A DNA stretch of 40,367 bases from Streptomyces sp. GC420 (GTDB taxonomy: Bacteria; Actinomycetota; Actinomycetes; Streptomycetales; Streptomycetaceae). The notes under the pieces were generated by a model, which was not told where the DNA came from, ran no database searches, and worked only from the letters and a program-made list of their open reading frames with translations. This document shows positions 1 through 8,260 of this stretch, in pieces (position 1 is the first letter of the stretch; each line of letters opens with the position of its first letter). The DNA is taken from positions 1 to 40,367 of the forward strand of contig NZ_JAAAXQ010000020.1 of the NCBI RefSeq assembly GCF_009916105.1, written 5' to 3'. Position numbers and translations under genes: made by a program.

Positions 1-2
1 GT

Positions 3-83
3 TCTGCGCCCGCCCCGCACGAGCCCGTCACCCTCCGGCCCGCCCCACCGCGGCAGACCGCTCACGCCGGACAGCCGCGATGA
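3..83 (+). CDS. Possible 3' end of an upstream gene (partial)
   Basis: A frame is open from base 3 and stops with TGA at 81-83, overlapping the ATG of the next gene in an ATGA junction. The 26 residues are Pro/Ala/Arg-rich and show no motif. The only support is the overlap, which is typical of coupled genes in this window. A chance open frame in high-GC DNA is equally possible. Confidence 0.25.
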   Translation, partial: SAPAPHEPVTLRPAPPRQTAHAGQPR

Positions 84-2827
84 CGTTCGACTTCGCCCGG
101 CTCTTCGCCCGCATCGCCGCCGACCACCCCGACCGGCCGGCCCTGCTCCACGGGGACCGCGCCGTCACCTGGGCGCAGCTCGACAACCAGGCCGCGGCCC
201 TCGCCGGCCACCTGTACGCAAGCGGGCTCCGCCGCGGAGACATCGCCGCCCTGGCCCTGCTCAACCGGCCCGAACACCTCGTCGCCCTCGTGGCCTGCCT
301 CCGTCTCGGGCTGACGCCCGCCAACGTCAACTACCGCTACACGGCCGCCGAGCTGGCGGACCTGCTCACGCTCTTACAACCACGTGCCGTCTTCTTCGAC
401 GCCAGCAACCTCACGGCTGCCAGTGGTGCCCGCGACCTCATGGGCAGCCACCGTGCTCCGGTCTGGATCGTTGACGGCGGACCGCCACCGCCATGGGGAG
501 CGGCGCTGAGCGACGTACTCCAAAGCAGCACCCCCCTTTTCGACATTCTGTCCTCGCCCGACGACATCTTCCTCAAGTGCACGGGGGGCACCACGGGGCG
601 TCCAGCTGCCGTCCGGTGGAGAACGCAAGACGTGGCCCGCAACATCTGCCGCAACAGTCCCTGGCTCACACGGAGCGACACCAATGTGCCCGTCGGCGAG
701 CCGATCACCGTGGCCGAGGCCCGGCTCGTTGTCGCCAGCCCGCTGATGCACGGCTCCGGTCAGACCCGGGCCCTCGGCGCACTGTCCGCCGGCGGGCTGG
801 TCATCACGGTGCCGCGGGTCGCTCCCTCCTCGATCTGGCAGGAGACGGCACGCCACGAAGCAGACACTCTGGCGATCGTCGGCGACGCCATGTCCCGGCC
901 GCTGGCCGACGCCCTGACTCGCCAGCCGCATCGCTGGGACCTGACCGCGCTGCGCACGGTGACCTCCTCGGGCGCTGTGTGGAGTGCCGTCGAGAAGCAG
1001 CGGCTGCTGGAGCAGCTTCCGCACTTGCGCCTCGTCGAGACGCTCGGAGCCACCGAGGCCACAGGTCTCGGTAGCTCGGTCGCTGACCGTGGGAACGTGC
1101 CGGCAACCGGCACGTTCGACCTCGGACCCCACGCATCCGTGGTCAGGGGCGACGGTCGGCTCGCCGCGCCCGGAGAGGAGGGACTTCTCGGCGTGGCCGA
1201 ACCCCATCCACTGGGCGCCCACGTCGACAGCGCGTTCCCCACGTCCCGCTTCGCGACCGTCGAAGGGACCCGCTACCTGCTGTCGGGCGACCACGCCCGC
1301 CGCCTGGACAACGACCGTGTTCTGCTCCTCGGCCGGTCCGACGAGTGCGTCAACATCGGCGGCGAGAAGGTCTACCTGCCCGAGATCGTGCAGGCGGCCC
1401 TCGAGCACCCATCCGTCCGGGACGCGGCCATCGTCCCGCTGCCCCACCCCGTGCGAGGGCAGACACTCGTCGCCCTCATGGAACTCACCAACGGCACCCC
1501 GGAGGGCGTGCGCCACTTCCTCTACCAGCGTCTCGCCCCCTACAAGGTCCCTCGGCTGGTCGTGCGCGTCGACGCGATTCCCCGGACGGCCGCAGGCAAG
1601 CTGAACAGCACAACCGCCCGCGCATACGCTGAGCGCGCTGTCCAAGCCGCTCCTTCACCCGAGGACCCACCCATATCCGGCGACGCCCGCGCTCACCGAT
1701 CCGACGCCTGGCAGCACCTGATCTACACGGCCGAGCAGGAGCAGCTCCTGCTGGAAGGCGCCCTGGCCTCTCTGTTCGCCGCCCCGGACGTCGACCGCCA
1801 GGTCGGCAAGGCCCTGGGCTACCCCGAGTGGCCGCAACCACTGACCCTGCTGTCGGCCATCGCCCCGGAACTGGTCACTGCCACGGAGCAGCTGGCCTGC
1901 TACCTGGACTTCTCGGCCCGCGCCACAGCCGACGTCGTGCAATCCGTCGCCCGCCACGGCTGGCCCCGGGTCGACCGGGACGGCGCAGCTGCGGCAGACG
2001 CTGTCTGGCTGCTGATGCAGCACGGCGACCTCGCCCAAGAGGCGCGTGAGGAGCTGCTCTCCGAGGCGACCCGCGCGACCGCGAGCCGCCGGATCGACGG
2101 ACGGCACCTGGCACTGCTCGATGACCGCGTGCAGTCCCTCAGGGGGGCGAGCCAGCGGTACGGCACCTTCGTGATCGTTCGGGACGATCAACCTCGGTTC
2201 TTGTACCCCGTCGACGGGACTTTCGCGGACGTCGACGGGAGACGGGCCCTGATCGGCATGCCGCTGCTCTCTCAGGATCTCACCCACGCCTACAGCCCGA
2301 TCACCCCCTACGGCGCAGGTCGCACGACGCAGGGCAACTCGTTCACCCCGCCGGATCGCGGGGCGCGACCGCCCCTGCCGTCGGCGGCACGCTTCCCCGC
2401 GCCTGCTGAACCGGTCCCCGCTGATGCCGTGCCGGTGTACCTGGCCGCCACCCTGCGGCACCGCAACGAGATCCGGAACCTTCGCGACCGGCTTCCAGCC
2501 CCGCTCTACTCGACCGCGCGTTGGCTCGACCTGGATCCCCTCACCCGTCCCAGCTGTCAGTTCGACGCCGGCATAGCACTCAACCGGCTCGCTGCCCGGC
2601 TCTGCCTCGAAGACGTACGACGCTCCCGAGTGCTGATCGCGATGGGCATGAGCCGGCGCAGCGCGGGCCTGAGCGTGGAGATGGGCTGCGCGCTCGCTGC
2701 CGGGATCCCCGTGATCTACGTCGGGGAGCCGAGGTGCTCCTTCGACATGCTGCCCGAACCCGAAGTCGTCCTCGTTCCAGACGTCGAGGCAGCAGTGGAG
2801 ACGGCGCTCGGGTGGGCTGACCGCTGA
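80..2827 (+). CDS. Fusion: acyl-CoA synthetase-like AMP-binding domain + DUF6624-like domain + nucleoside 2-deoxyribosyltransferase-like domain
   Basis: The protein has 915 residues. Residues about 1-535 form an ANL-superfamily adenylating enzyme, expected to activate a carboxylic acid with ATP. The P-loop region reads TGGTTGRPA (about 168-176) where a Lys usually follows the Pro. The acidic motif is LGATEATG. The C-terminal subdomain has LSGDHARRLD, GRSDECVNIGGEKVYLPEI and the catalytic-lysine motif PRTAAGKLN. Residues about 550-760 resemble DUF6624: a GWPR segment, then LLMQHGD, then LALLDDRV and a QRYGT motif. Residues about 795-915 resemble nucleoside 2-deoxyribosyltransferases: VYLAATLRHRNEIRNLRDRL, TARWLD, VEMGCALAAGIPVIYVGEP. 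The start ATG overlaps a possible upstream stop. Codon 99 is TTA, implying bldA dependence. The three activities are assigned from motifs. Their joint function and the acid substrate are unknown. Confidence 0.85.
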   Translation: MTFDFARLFARIAADHPDRPALLHGDRAVTWAQLDNQAAALAGHLYASGLRRGDIAALALLNRPEHLVALVACLRLGLTPANVNYRYTAAELADLLTLLQPRAVFFDASNLTAASGARDLMGSHRAPVWIVDGGPPPPWGAALSDVLQSSTPLFDILSSPDDIFLKCTGGTTGRPAAVRWRTQDVARNICRNSPWLTRSDTNVPVGEPITVAEARLVVASPLMHGSGQTRALGALSAGGLVITVPRVAPSSIWQETARHEADTLAIVGDAMSRPLADALTRQPHRWDLTALRTVTSSGAVWSAVEKQRLLEQLPHLRLVETLGATEATGLGSSVADRGNVPATGTFDLGPHASVVRGDGRLAAPGEEGLLGVAEPHPLGAHVDSAFPTSRFATVEGTRYLLSGDHARRLDNDRVLLLGRSDECVNIGGEKVYLPEIVQAALEHPSVRDAAIVPLPHPVRGQTLVALMELTNGTPEGVRHFLYQRLAPYKVPRLVVRVDAIPRTAAGKLNSTTARAYAERAVQAAPSPEDPPISGDARAHRSDAWQHLIYTAEQEQLLLEGALASLFAAPDVDRQVGKALGYPEWPQPLTLLSAIAPELVTATEQLACYLDFSARATADVVQSVARHGWPRVDRDGAAAADAVWLLMQHGDLAQEAREELLSEATRATASRRIDGRHLALLDDRVQSLRGASQRYGTFVIVRDDQPRFLYPVDGTFADVDGRRALIGMPLLSQDLTHAYSPITPYGAGRTTQGNSFTPPDRGARPPLPSAARFPAPAEPVPADAVPVYLAATLRHRNEIRNLRDRLPAPLYSTARWLDLDPLTRPSCQFDAGIALNRLAARLCLEDVRRSRVLIAMGMSRRSAGLSVEMGCALAAGIPVIYVGEPRCSFDMLPEPEVVLVPDVEAAVETALGWADR

Positions 2828-2844
2828 CGTGGCCGAAACGCCAA

Positions 2845-2885
2845 GGGGCCGGACAGACGCGGAAACAGCGCGTCTATCCGGCCCC
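2845..2885. terminator. Bidirectional terminator hairpin
   Basis: The arms at 2845-2861 and 2869-2885 pair over 17 positions with one C-A mismatch around a seven-base loop. The hairpin sits between two convergent genes (stops at 2827 and 2902), so it can serve both. There is no long T-run, as is common for Streptomyces terminators. Confidence 0.85.
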
Positions 2886-2901
2886 AGGGGAGCCTCTGCG
2901 G

Positions 2902-3450
2902 CTATCCCCGCCGTGCCTGCGCGACGACCGGAGCCGACATGGACAGCCCCACGAGGTCGGTCCAGACCTCGTTGCCAAGGCCGTCGACGGTCTGCTTGGT
3001 TTCACGTTCTTCGGCGGTGAGAACGTTCAGGCCGACCCGCGCGTCGTACGGCAAGTGATCCAGTGCCAGACGGCGGCCGACGTAGTCCATGACCGAGCTG
3101 ACCTGCCTGATCTCCGGGTCGTTGGTGAGGCCAGCGGGCTCGAACCGCATCTGTACGTACTGCGCGACGAACCGCTCGAGCGGTACGCCGTGTCGGAGCC
3201 CTTCGGTGATGGTCGCGGAGAAGGCATCCATCATGCCGGCGAGCGTGGAGCCCTGCTTGGCCATGCGGATCATGACCTCGGCGGGGGACCCGTCAGGGGT
3301 ACACGCGACAGTCAGGTAGCCCTTGCCCTCGCCCACAATGAACGACCGGGTCGTCGACTGCATCTGGCGCGGAGGGCGAGGCGGAGCCGGCCAGACCGCC
3401 CTGCCCTCCGCGCGCGTTCCCGTTCGACCGTCACCGATCTGCTCGGCCAT
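2902..3450 (-). CDS. Stand-alone class II ribonucleotide reductase C-terminal-domain-like protein
   Basis: A protein of 182 residues. Its core closely resembles the segment near the C-terminus of vitamin B12-dependent ribonucleotide reductase (NrdJ): GKGYLTVACTPDGSPAEV, MAKQGSTLAGMMDAFS, HGVPLERFVAQYVQMRFEPAGL and MDYVGRRLALDHLPYDAR. The catalytic barrel is absent, so it cannot reduce ribonucleotides alone. It also lacks the terminal Cys-rich zinc motif. ATG 3450 was chosen because GAGG lies eight bases upstream. A longer frame starts at 3531 but would place the putative operators inside the gene. Two NrdR-box-like sites upstream fit a link to dNTP metabolism. Whether it binds NrdJ, binds nucleotide or has another role is not known. 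Confidence 0.8.
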   Translation of the reverse strand: MAEQIGDGRTGTRAEGRAVWPAPPRPPRQMQSTTRSFIVGEGKGYLTVACTPDGSPAEVMIRMAKQGSTLAGMMDAFSATITEGLRHGVPLERFVAQYVQMRFEPAGLTNDPEIRQVSSVMDYVGRRLALDHLPYDARVGLNVLTAEERETKQTVDGLGNEVWTDLVGLSMSAPVVAQARRG

Positions 3451-3496
3451 GGATTGGACCTCATTCGTAATCGAAACTGACAGAATGCACCTGTGG

Positions 3497-3543
3497 ACAC
3501 AACCTGTGGGCATCAACTCGCAATTGACCACAAGATGTTGGGG
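3497..3543 (-). promoter_or_regulatory. Pair of NrdR-box-like operators
   Basis: The 16-base site at 3528-3543 has the core CAAGATGTTG, which fits the published NrdR core CwAtATaTwG except at the two weak positions. A weaker site at 3497-3512 has the core CAACCTGTGG. The core centres are exactly 31 bases apart, about three helical turns, which is the usual arrangement of paired NrdR boxes. They lie 47-93 bases upstream of the ATG of the ribonucleotide-reductase-like gene, where a promoter would be. No experiment is implied; assignment is by consensus and spacing. Confidence 0.55.
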
Positions 3544-3667
3544 TCTAACGTAAGGGCGTGCGGCTGTTCACACCAATCGCGGCACGCCGCATCCGCCCGG
3601 CCAACATCAGCTCCAGGCAACGGCATTCGCTTTCAGCGACGCCAGGCTGATGAACTGGTCGTTGATG

Positions 3668-3847
3668 GGTACGGAACCGCTGCCGTACTCGGTCCGTGTC
3701 GGATGGGCGCATAGATGCCGAAGGCGCGCGGGCTGATGACCAGGCCGTCGCGGACCAGACCGCGCAAGGCAGCGGCCACGACGGCCTGGCCCACCTTGTA
3801 GCCAGGCTCCAGGTCCCGGGAGGAGGAGCGCTCGGGGCGGGATGTGT
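3668..3847 (-). pseudogene. Remnant of a STAND/TPR regulator 3' end joined to a possible winged-helix fragment
   Basis: Bases about 3670-3723 match the last codons of the intact STAND gene (4845-4906 region) at about 45 of 53 positions with one eight-base gap. The gap breaks the reading frame, so the matching pieces fall in different frames. Upstream, bases 3720-3847 read on the minus strand encode EPGYKVGQAVVAAALRGLVR followed by DGLVISPRAFGIYAP, which has the feel of a GntR-type winged helix but has no start. The stretch 3544-3858 holds no intact gene. The regulator match is visible in the DNA; the winged-helix reading is weak. Confidence 0.5.
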
Positions 3848-3858
3848 CCTGCTCCGGT

Positions 3859-4785
3859 TCAACTCGCCGTGCGGATTGGGTCGCGGTGGAGGCGGATTCG
3901 CAGGTGGACCGGGAGGTGATCGGTCAGGTCTGTCAGAGCGAGATCCGTGCCGGGCATGTCCGGGGTGGGGATATCCGGTGCGAAGGAGCGGGGTGCGCCG
4001 AGCGTGCGGTAGTCCACGACCTCGATCCGCCGGCCAGTGACGAGGGCCTGATCGAGGTGAAGGGGAACCTTCTCGTTCTCGTACCAGTAGCCGACGGTGG
4101 GCTTCCGCCGGATCGGCACGTCGGCCTGCGGGTCACGCCAGCCGGCCTTCATCAGCATCTTCAGTGCTTGGGTGTCCCAGCCGCCGTACGATCCATCGGG
4201 CCGCCACTCCCGGTATCGGTGCCAAAGGTTCTGTGGCACCGCTGACCAGTCCTCCGGTTCCGGATCGTCTAGGTCGGGGCCGTTCGAGTCCATGATCAGG
4301 ACACCGTCCTCCGGCCAGCCCGGAAACGACTGCCCGTAGTCGGCCAGGTGGGGGACTTCCAGCAGTCGGGCCGCGGGACTGCTGTACGTGAGATGTGCCC
4401 CGAGCACCAGCAGGCGGACGCCGTTCACCTCGAACTGCGCGCGGATGGCCCCGTGGTGGAAGGCACCGCGGGCGAGCTCCCTGGACGGGGAGGTGAGGCG
4501 GAGCTTGTCGGCTCTGTAGTACAGGCAGCTGTGGTTGATGCCGTCGCCATTGGCCGAGGTCACGTACGGGAGCGCGGTCAGCCCCGTGGCGTCCCCGAGG
4601 TCGGCGAAGCGGTTCCCCTCATGCCAGTTGGTGCCCTCCATGATCCACAAGACATCAAGGTCCGCGAGGGACGCGAGGAAGTCGATCTGCCGTTCGCGGC
4701 GGTACTCCTGGTCTCCGTCCATCCCCCCGTTCAGTACGTTCCAGCCGAGCAGGTCAAGGTCTGTCGCGTCGGTATATGTCGTCAT
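3859..4785 (-). CDS. Endonuclease/exonuclease/phosphatase (EEP) family protein
   Basis: A protein of 308 residues with the EEP (DNase I-like) fold motifs: LLGWNVLNGG near the N-terminus, LWIMEGTNWHEG (metal-binding Glu), VLGAHLTY, LIMDSNGPD (the Asp-x-Asn pair) and LTDHLPVHLRI at the C-terminus (catalytic Asp-His). Such enzymes cleave phosphodiester or phosphoester bonds with Mg2+; the substrate cannot be read from sequence. ATG 4785 was chosen over an in-frame start at 4845 because GGAGGGGG lies just upstream and the earlier start would overlap the preceding gene. It follows the STAND gene by 43 bases on the same strand and is probably co-transcribed with it. No signal peptide is seen, so it is likely cytoplasmic. 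Confidence 0.85.
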   Translation of the reverse strand: MTTYTDATDLDLLGWNVLNGGMDGDQEYRRERQIDFLASLADLDVLWIMEGTNWHEGNRFADLGDATGLTALPYVTSANGDGINHSCLYYRADKLRLTSPSRELARGAFHHGAIRAQFEVNGVRLLVLGAHLTYSSPAARLLEVPHLADYGQSFPGWPEDGVLIMDSNGPDLDDPEPEDWSAVPQNLWHRYREWRPDGSYGGWDTQALKMLMKAGWRDPQADVPIRRKPTVGYWYENEKVPLHLDQALVTGRRIEVVDYRTLGAPRSFAPDIPTPDMPGTDLALTDLTDHLPVHLRIRLHRDPIRTAS

Positions 4786-4828
4786 GGATGCCCCCTCCGA
4801 GGACGTGGCCGGTTGGATGCGAGGCCGG

Positions 4829-7066
4829 CTACGCGGCCAGGGCACGGAGCCGCTGCTGTACGCGGTCCGTATCAGTCGGGCTGATGGGCGTGTAGATGGC
4901 GACGGCTTCCCGGTAGAGGTCTGCGGCTTCGTCGTGGCGGCCGGCGGCCTGGAGGGCCTGGCCGAGCATTTCGCGGCTGCGCGCCCGCCAGCGGGGTGAA
5001 CCGGCGCGGTCGCACTCGGCGACGGCCTGCCGCCCGATCAACTCGCCTTTGACGAGGTCGCCGTCGAGGGTGTGGGCGCGGCCCTGCCAGGCCAGTGCCC
5101 GCGCCGCGTCGATGAGGTCCGGGACGGGGAGCGAGATGAGGGTGGCGTGGGCGGAGGCGAATGTGCCGACTGCCTGGCCCGGCCGTCCGAGGAGGGCCTG
5201 GACCTGGCCGAGGCACACATCGGTGATGGCGACAGCACGCCGGAACGTGATCTCGTTCCTGCTGTCTCCGCTGGAGACGGCCAGGTCGGCGAGCGTCGTA
5301 CGCCGCTGGCGGCCCTGGAGCAGGAAGGGCTCGGCGTCCTGCGGGCGGCCCGCCGCGAGGTGGGTTGCGCCGAGCTCGTGCAGTGCCTGCGCTTCAGCCC
5401 GCCCGTCGTTGGCCCTCCGGGCGAGGCGGAGCACCTCGTCGAACGCCTCGATCGCGTCGGGGTGTCGGCCGGCGCCGCGCATGCCCACCGCCCATGTGCC
5501 GAGGATCTCCACCTCGAAGGCGGGGTCCATGGTGCCCTGGTCCCGGCCGTTGCGGACCGCGCGGAGGGCGATGGTGTGGGTCTCCTCCCACAGGTCGTAG
5601 TCGTGGTGGGCACGCAGCAGTGGCCACAGAGCGTGCGTGAGCTGCACTGCCGACGAGCCGAGCCCGGCGTCGTCCGCCGCGCGAACCGCGGCACGCAGGT
5701 TGTCCCGCTGCGATTCCAGCCAGGCCAGGGCGTCGCCTTCGGTGTCGAATTCGACGGGCTCCCCGGGCTGGTAGCGCAAATCCCGGGGGAGCAGGCGGTG
5801 CGTTGGGGTGACGAGCCGCTCGACCCGGGTCATGGTGTCGAGGTAGTGGTCGAGCGCCATGCGCAGCACTTGCCCCCTGTCCGCCGGTTCCTCGATGGCG
5901 AACAGATTGGCGGCGTGCTCGCGTGCGCTGTCGTGAAATCGGAGCACGGCGCCGCGGACGACGTGCTCCTCCGGTTGAGCGGTTTCGATCATGCCTGCCA
6001 CGAGCAGTACGTCCAGCGCCTCCTGCGCGGCCGACCGGGACAGCCCGGAGACGGCCGCGGCCAGCGCGGCGTCGAAGTCCAGGGCGAACAGGCTGCCGAG
6101 GCGCCGATACACGGCGGCGGCGGGGGGCGGCAGTTGCTGGTAGCGGTCGTCGAGGGCTGTGGTCACAGCCACCTCCTGAGGGTTGAGAACGGGACGGGCG
6201 GTGCGCACTGCGGATTGGGTGCGCACCAGGTCGGCGGCCGCGGTGGCCAGGGACTGGTCGGTGCGGGAGGCCAGGGCGCCGACGACCACGGCCAGGGCCA
6301 TCGGCAGGCCGGCGGACAGCCGTACGATCCGGTCTGCGGCCCGGCGGTCTCCGGTGACCCGGTCCCGGCCGAGTTGGCGTACGAGGTAGTCCTGCGCGGC
6401 CTCGTCGTCGAGCGGCGCGAGCGTGTGGAACCGCGCGCCGTGGCCGGCGAGGCCTTCCAGCACGTGATGGCTCGTAGTCACGACGATGTGGCCGGGGCCG
6501 CCGGGCAACAGCGCGTGCACCTGGTCGGCGTCGGTGGCGTTGTCCAGCAGGACGCACACCGGACGTTCGGGGTCGGCGGTCGCCGTACGCCACCATGCGC
6601 TGAGTTCGTCGGTTGTCGTGGCGCGTATGCCGGGACGGACGGACCTCAGGAGACGGGCGAGGATCTCCGGGGTGGAGGCGGGACCCCCGGGGGCATAGCC
6701 GCGCAGATCGGCGTACAGCGCTCCGCCGGGGAACTGCTCCATCTGCGTGTGGAGGAACCTGTTGGCGAGGGCGGTCTTGCCGATACCGCTGGGGCCGCTG
6801 ATCGCGATGATGCGCGTGGAGTCGGCGGACAGGTGGTCCACGGCGGCCGCCATCTGGACCAGGTCATAGTCCCGGTCCGTCCAGACGGCGGGCACGGGCG
6901 GAAGTTGGCGGGGCGTGGGCGGAGTGAACACCGCTTCATGCACGGTCACATGGACATCGGCGATGCTGTCGGCCTGTATGACGGGCCCGTTCACCGTGCT
7001 GTCGGCCAGCTGGTTGGAGGTTGCGCGGCCGGCTCGGGGACCGTCGGCGGGATGGGATGGGATCAC
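4829..7066 (-). CDS. STAND/NB-ARC NTPase with TPR repeats and N-terminal amyloid-motif-like segment
   Basis: A protein of 745 residues starting at GTG (AGGAG upstream). Residues 18-44 contain STVNGPVIQADSIADVHVTV, a short segment of the VxGPVxQAxxI.xVH type often found at the start of actinobacterial STAND proteins. The NTPase core follows: Walker A GPSGIGKT at 91-98, VCVLLDNA (kinase 2, about 170), HIVVTTS, the GLPMALAV helix, then a winged helix ending in LRFHDSAREHA. The remainder (about 480-745) is helical with TPR-like repeats. There is no SARP or other DNA-binding domain at the N-terminus, unlike AfsR, so it more likely senses and signals than binds DNA. EEP-family genes sit on both sides. 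Degenerate copies of its 3' end at about 3670 and 8333 show past duplication. Confidence 0.88.
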   Translation of the reverse strand: MIPSHPADGPRAGRATSNQLADSTVNGPVIQADSIADVHVTVHEAVFTPPTPRQLPPVPAVWTDRDYDLVQMAAAVDHLSADSTRIIAISGPSGIGKTALANRFLHTQMEQFPGGALYADLRGYAPGGPASTPEILARLLRSVRPGIRATTTDELSAWWRTATADPERPVCVLLDNATDADQVHALLPGGPGHIVVTTSHHVLEGLAGHGARFHTLAPLDDEAAQDYLVRQLGRDRVTGDRRAADRIVRLSAGLPMALAVVVGALASRTDQSLATAAADLVRTQSAVRTARPVLNPQEVAVTTALDDRYQQLPPPAAAVYRRLGSLFALDFDAALAAAVSGLSRSAAQEALDVLLVAGMIETAQPEEHVVRGAVLRFHDSAREHAANLFAIEEPADRGQVLRMALDHYLDTMTRVERLVTPTHRLLPRDLRYQPGEPVEFDTEGDALAWLESQRDNLRAAVRAADDAGLGSSAVQLTHALWPLLRAHHDYDLWEETHTIALRAVRNGRDQGTMDPAFEVEILGTWAVGMRGAGRHPDAIEAFDEVLRLARRANDGRAEAQALHELGATHLAAGRPQDAEPFLLQGRQRRTTLADLAVSSGDSRNEITFRRAVAITDVCLGQVQALLGRPGQAVGTFASAHATLISLPVPDLIDAARALAWQGRAHTLDGDLVKGELIGRQAVAECDRAGSPRWRARSREMLGQALQAAGRHDEAADLYREAVAIYTPISPTDTDRVQQRLRALAA

Positions 7067-7177
7067 GGGGCTGCTCCTGGTGGCGGCTCGGCCGGGCGGA
7101 TTGCACTGCCCGGCCGAGCCGGGGCCGTACGGAGAAGGAGGCGCTCACGGGCGCGTACGGGGTCCTGCGTCACGCGG

Positions 7178-8260
7178 TCAGGACACGCGCGGCGGCACCA
7201 GAAGTGGCTGCCCGGGCCCCATCGAGACGAACTGTTGGCGAGACAGAAGGGCCGGCATCGGCAGTAGCGGTTGGTCGCTCCACTTGGCCAGCGGCCGGAT
7301 GGTCTGACGGAGGAGGGCTTCGACGAGCTTGCGGCGCGACAGGTCGATCACGACGAGGTCGTGATCGCTGAGCCCGGACATGTCGATGACGCAGACGTAC
7401 TCCACGCCTTGGACACTGAAGGAGTCCATGAGCTCGCGGTCGAGGCGGACAGGGCCGCCTTGTTCCGGGCGAGCACGGCCGGCCGTGGCAGCCATGGCAT
7501 TGAGCTGTCCGTGGTGGGCCGCCCAGCGGGCGGCATCGTGCATGCCGGCCGCCAGCATGATGTCGTCGAAGTTCGTGTAACTGCGCCAGGAGCCGTCCGG
7601 CAACTGCTCGGCACGGTGCAGCCGGTGGACATCATCCGTGATCTCGGGGGAGGACCAGTCGATGGTCGGGACCAGCTCGCCGTGAGGGCTGGGCATTTCG
7701 TTGGTATCGCCGAGCAGCCAGCACGCCGCCCACGGGGCGGTGTGGCCGTTGTGGGCTTTGACCCTGTCCACCAGGCGCGTCAGTTTGAACGTCTCACGCC
7801 GCCGGTCGGGCGGCGAGCAGTACGCGTTGTGGAAGACGGCCGAGTGGATCGCGACATCGGGAACTTCGTCCAGGTACAGGGGGACGTGGGTAGGTGGCGT
7901 GTGGAACCCGGTGCGGTGGTGGCGCTGGGGCCCGATGGTGAACGTGCCTTCGCGTACGAAGAGCCCGGTCGGGTTGTTGCCCTCGCCCATCCCGCCGAGG
8001 AGGCCGCGCATGCCCACCAGGATGTCCTCGGAGGCACCAAGCCGATCTCTGGCGGCGGCCGCCTCCTCCGGAGAAGCATCGGGCCCGGTCTGGACGTGTG
8101 GGAGCTCCGGCATGCCGATCCAGTCCGCTTCCAGCTGGGCCAGGAATTCGTACGCCTCGCGACACAGTTCGGGAAGTATCCCGGGCGCCGGACTGGGGCC
8201 GCCGTTTCGCTCAAAGTTCCAGTTCAGGAGACGGATACGATCACCGGACTTTGGCATCAT
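7178..8260 (-). CDS. Second EEP-family phosphohydrolase/nuclease-like protein
   Basis: A protein of 360 residues with EEP motifs: IRLLNWNFERNGG at the start, ADWIGMPELPHV (metal Glu), VAIHSAVFHNAY, CWLLGDTNEMPSPHGE (Asp-x-Asn) and SGLSDHDLVVIDL (catalytic Asp-His). About 70 residues after the last motif form a tail absent from the 3859-4785 paralogue. The two share the same motif order and N-terminal look (LLGWN / LLNWN) but are clearly diverged. The ATG (GGAGG five bases upstream, with a second in-frame ATG right after) overlaps the TetR stop in an ATGA junction, implying translational coupling. The STAND gene starts 111 bases downstream. Confidence 0.8.
   Translation of the reverse strand: MMPKSGDRIRLLNWNFERNGGPSPAPGILPELCREAYEFLAQLEADWIGMPELPHVQTGPDASPEEAAAARDRLGASEDILVGMRGLLGGMGEGNNPTGLFVREGTFTIGPQRHHRTGFHTPPTHVPLYLDEVPDVAIHSAVFHNAYCSPPDRRRETFKLTRLVDRVKAHNGHTAPWAACWLLGDTNEMPSPHGELVPTIDWSSPEITDDVHRLHRAEQLPDGSWRSYTNFDDIMLAAGMHDAARWAAHHGQLNAMAATAGRARPEQGGPVRLDRELMDSFSVQGVEYVCVIDMSGLSDHDLVVIDLSRRKLVEALLRQTIRPLAKWSDQPLLPMPALLSRQQFVSMGPGQPLLVPPRVS

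Noticed and set aside
374..1645. Long minus-strand open frame opposite the ligase
   Set aside because: Antisense shadow of high-GC coding sequence, no motifs and no ribosome site.
5072..7267. 731-codon plus-strand open frame opposite the STAND gene
   Set aside because: Composition is Gly/Val/Arg-rich shadow type; the minus-strand product has clear NTPase motifs.
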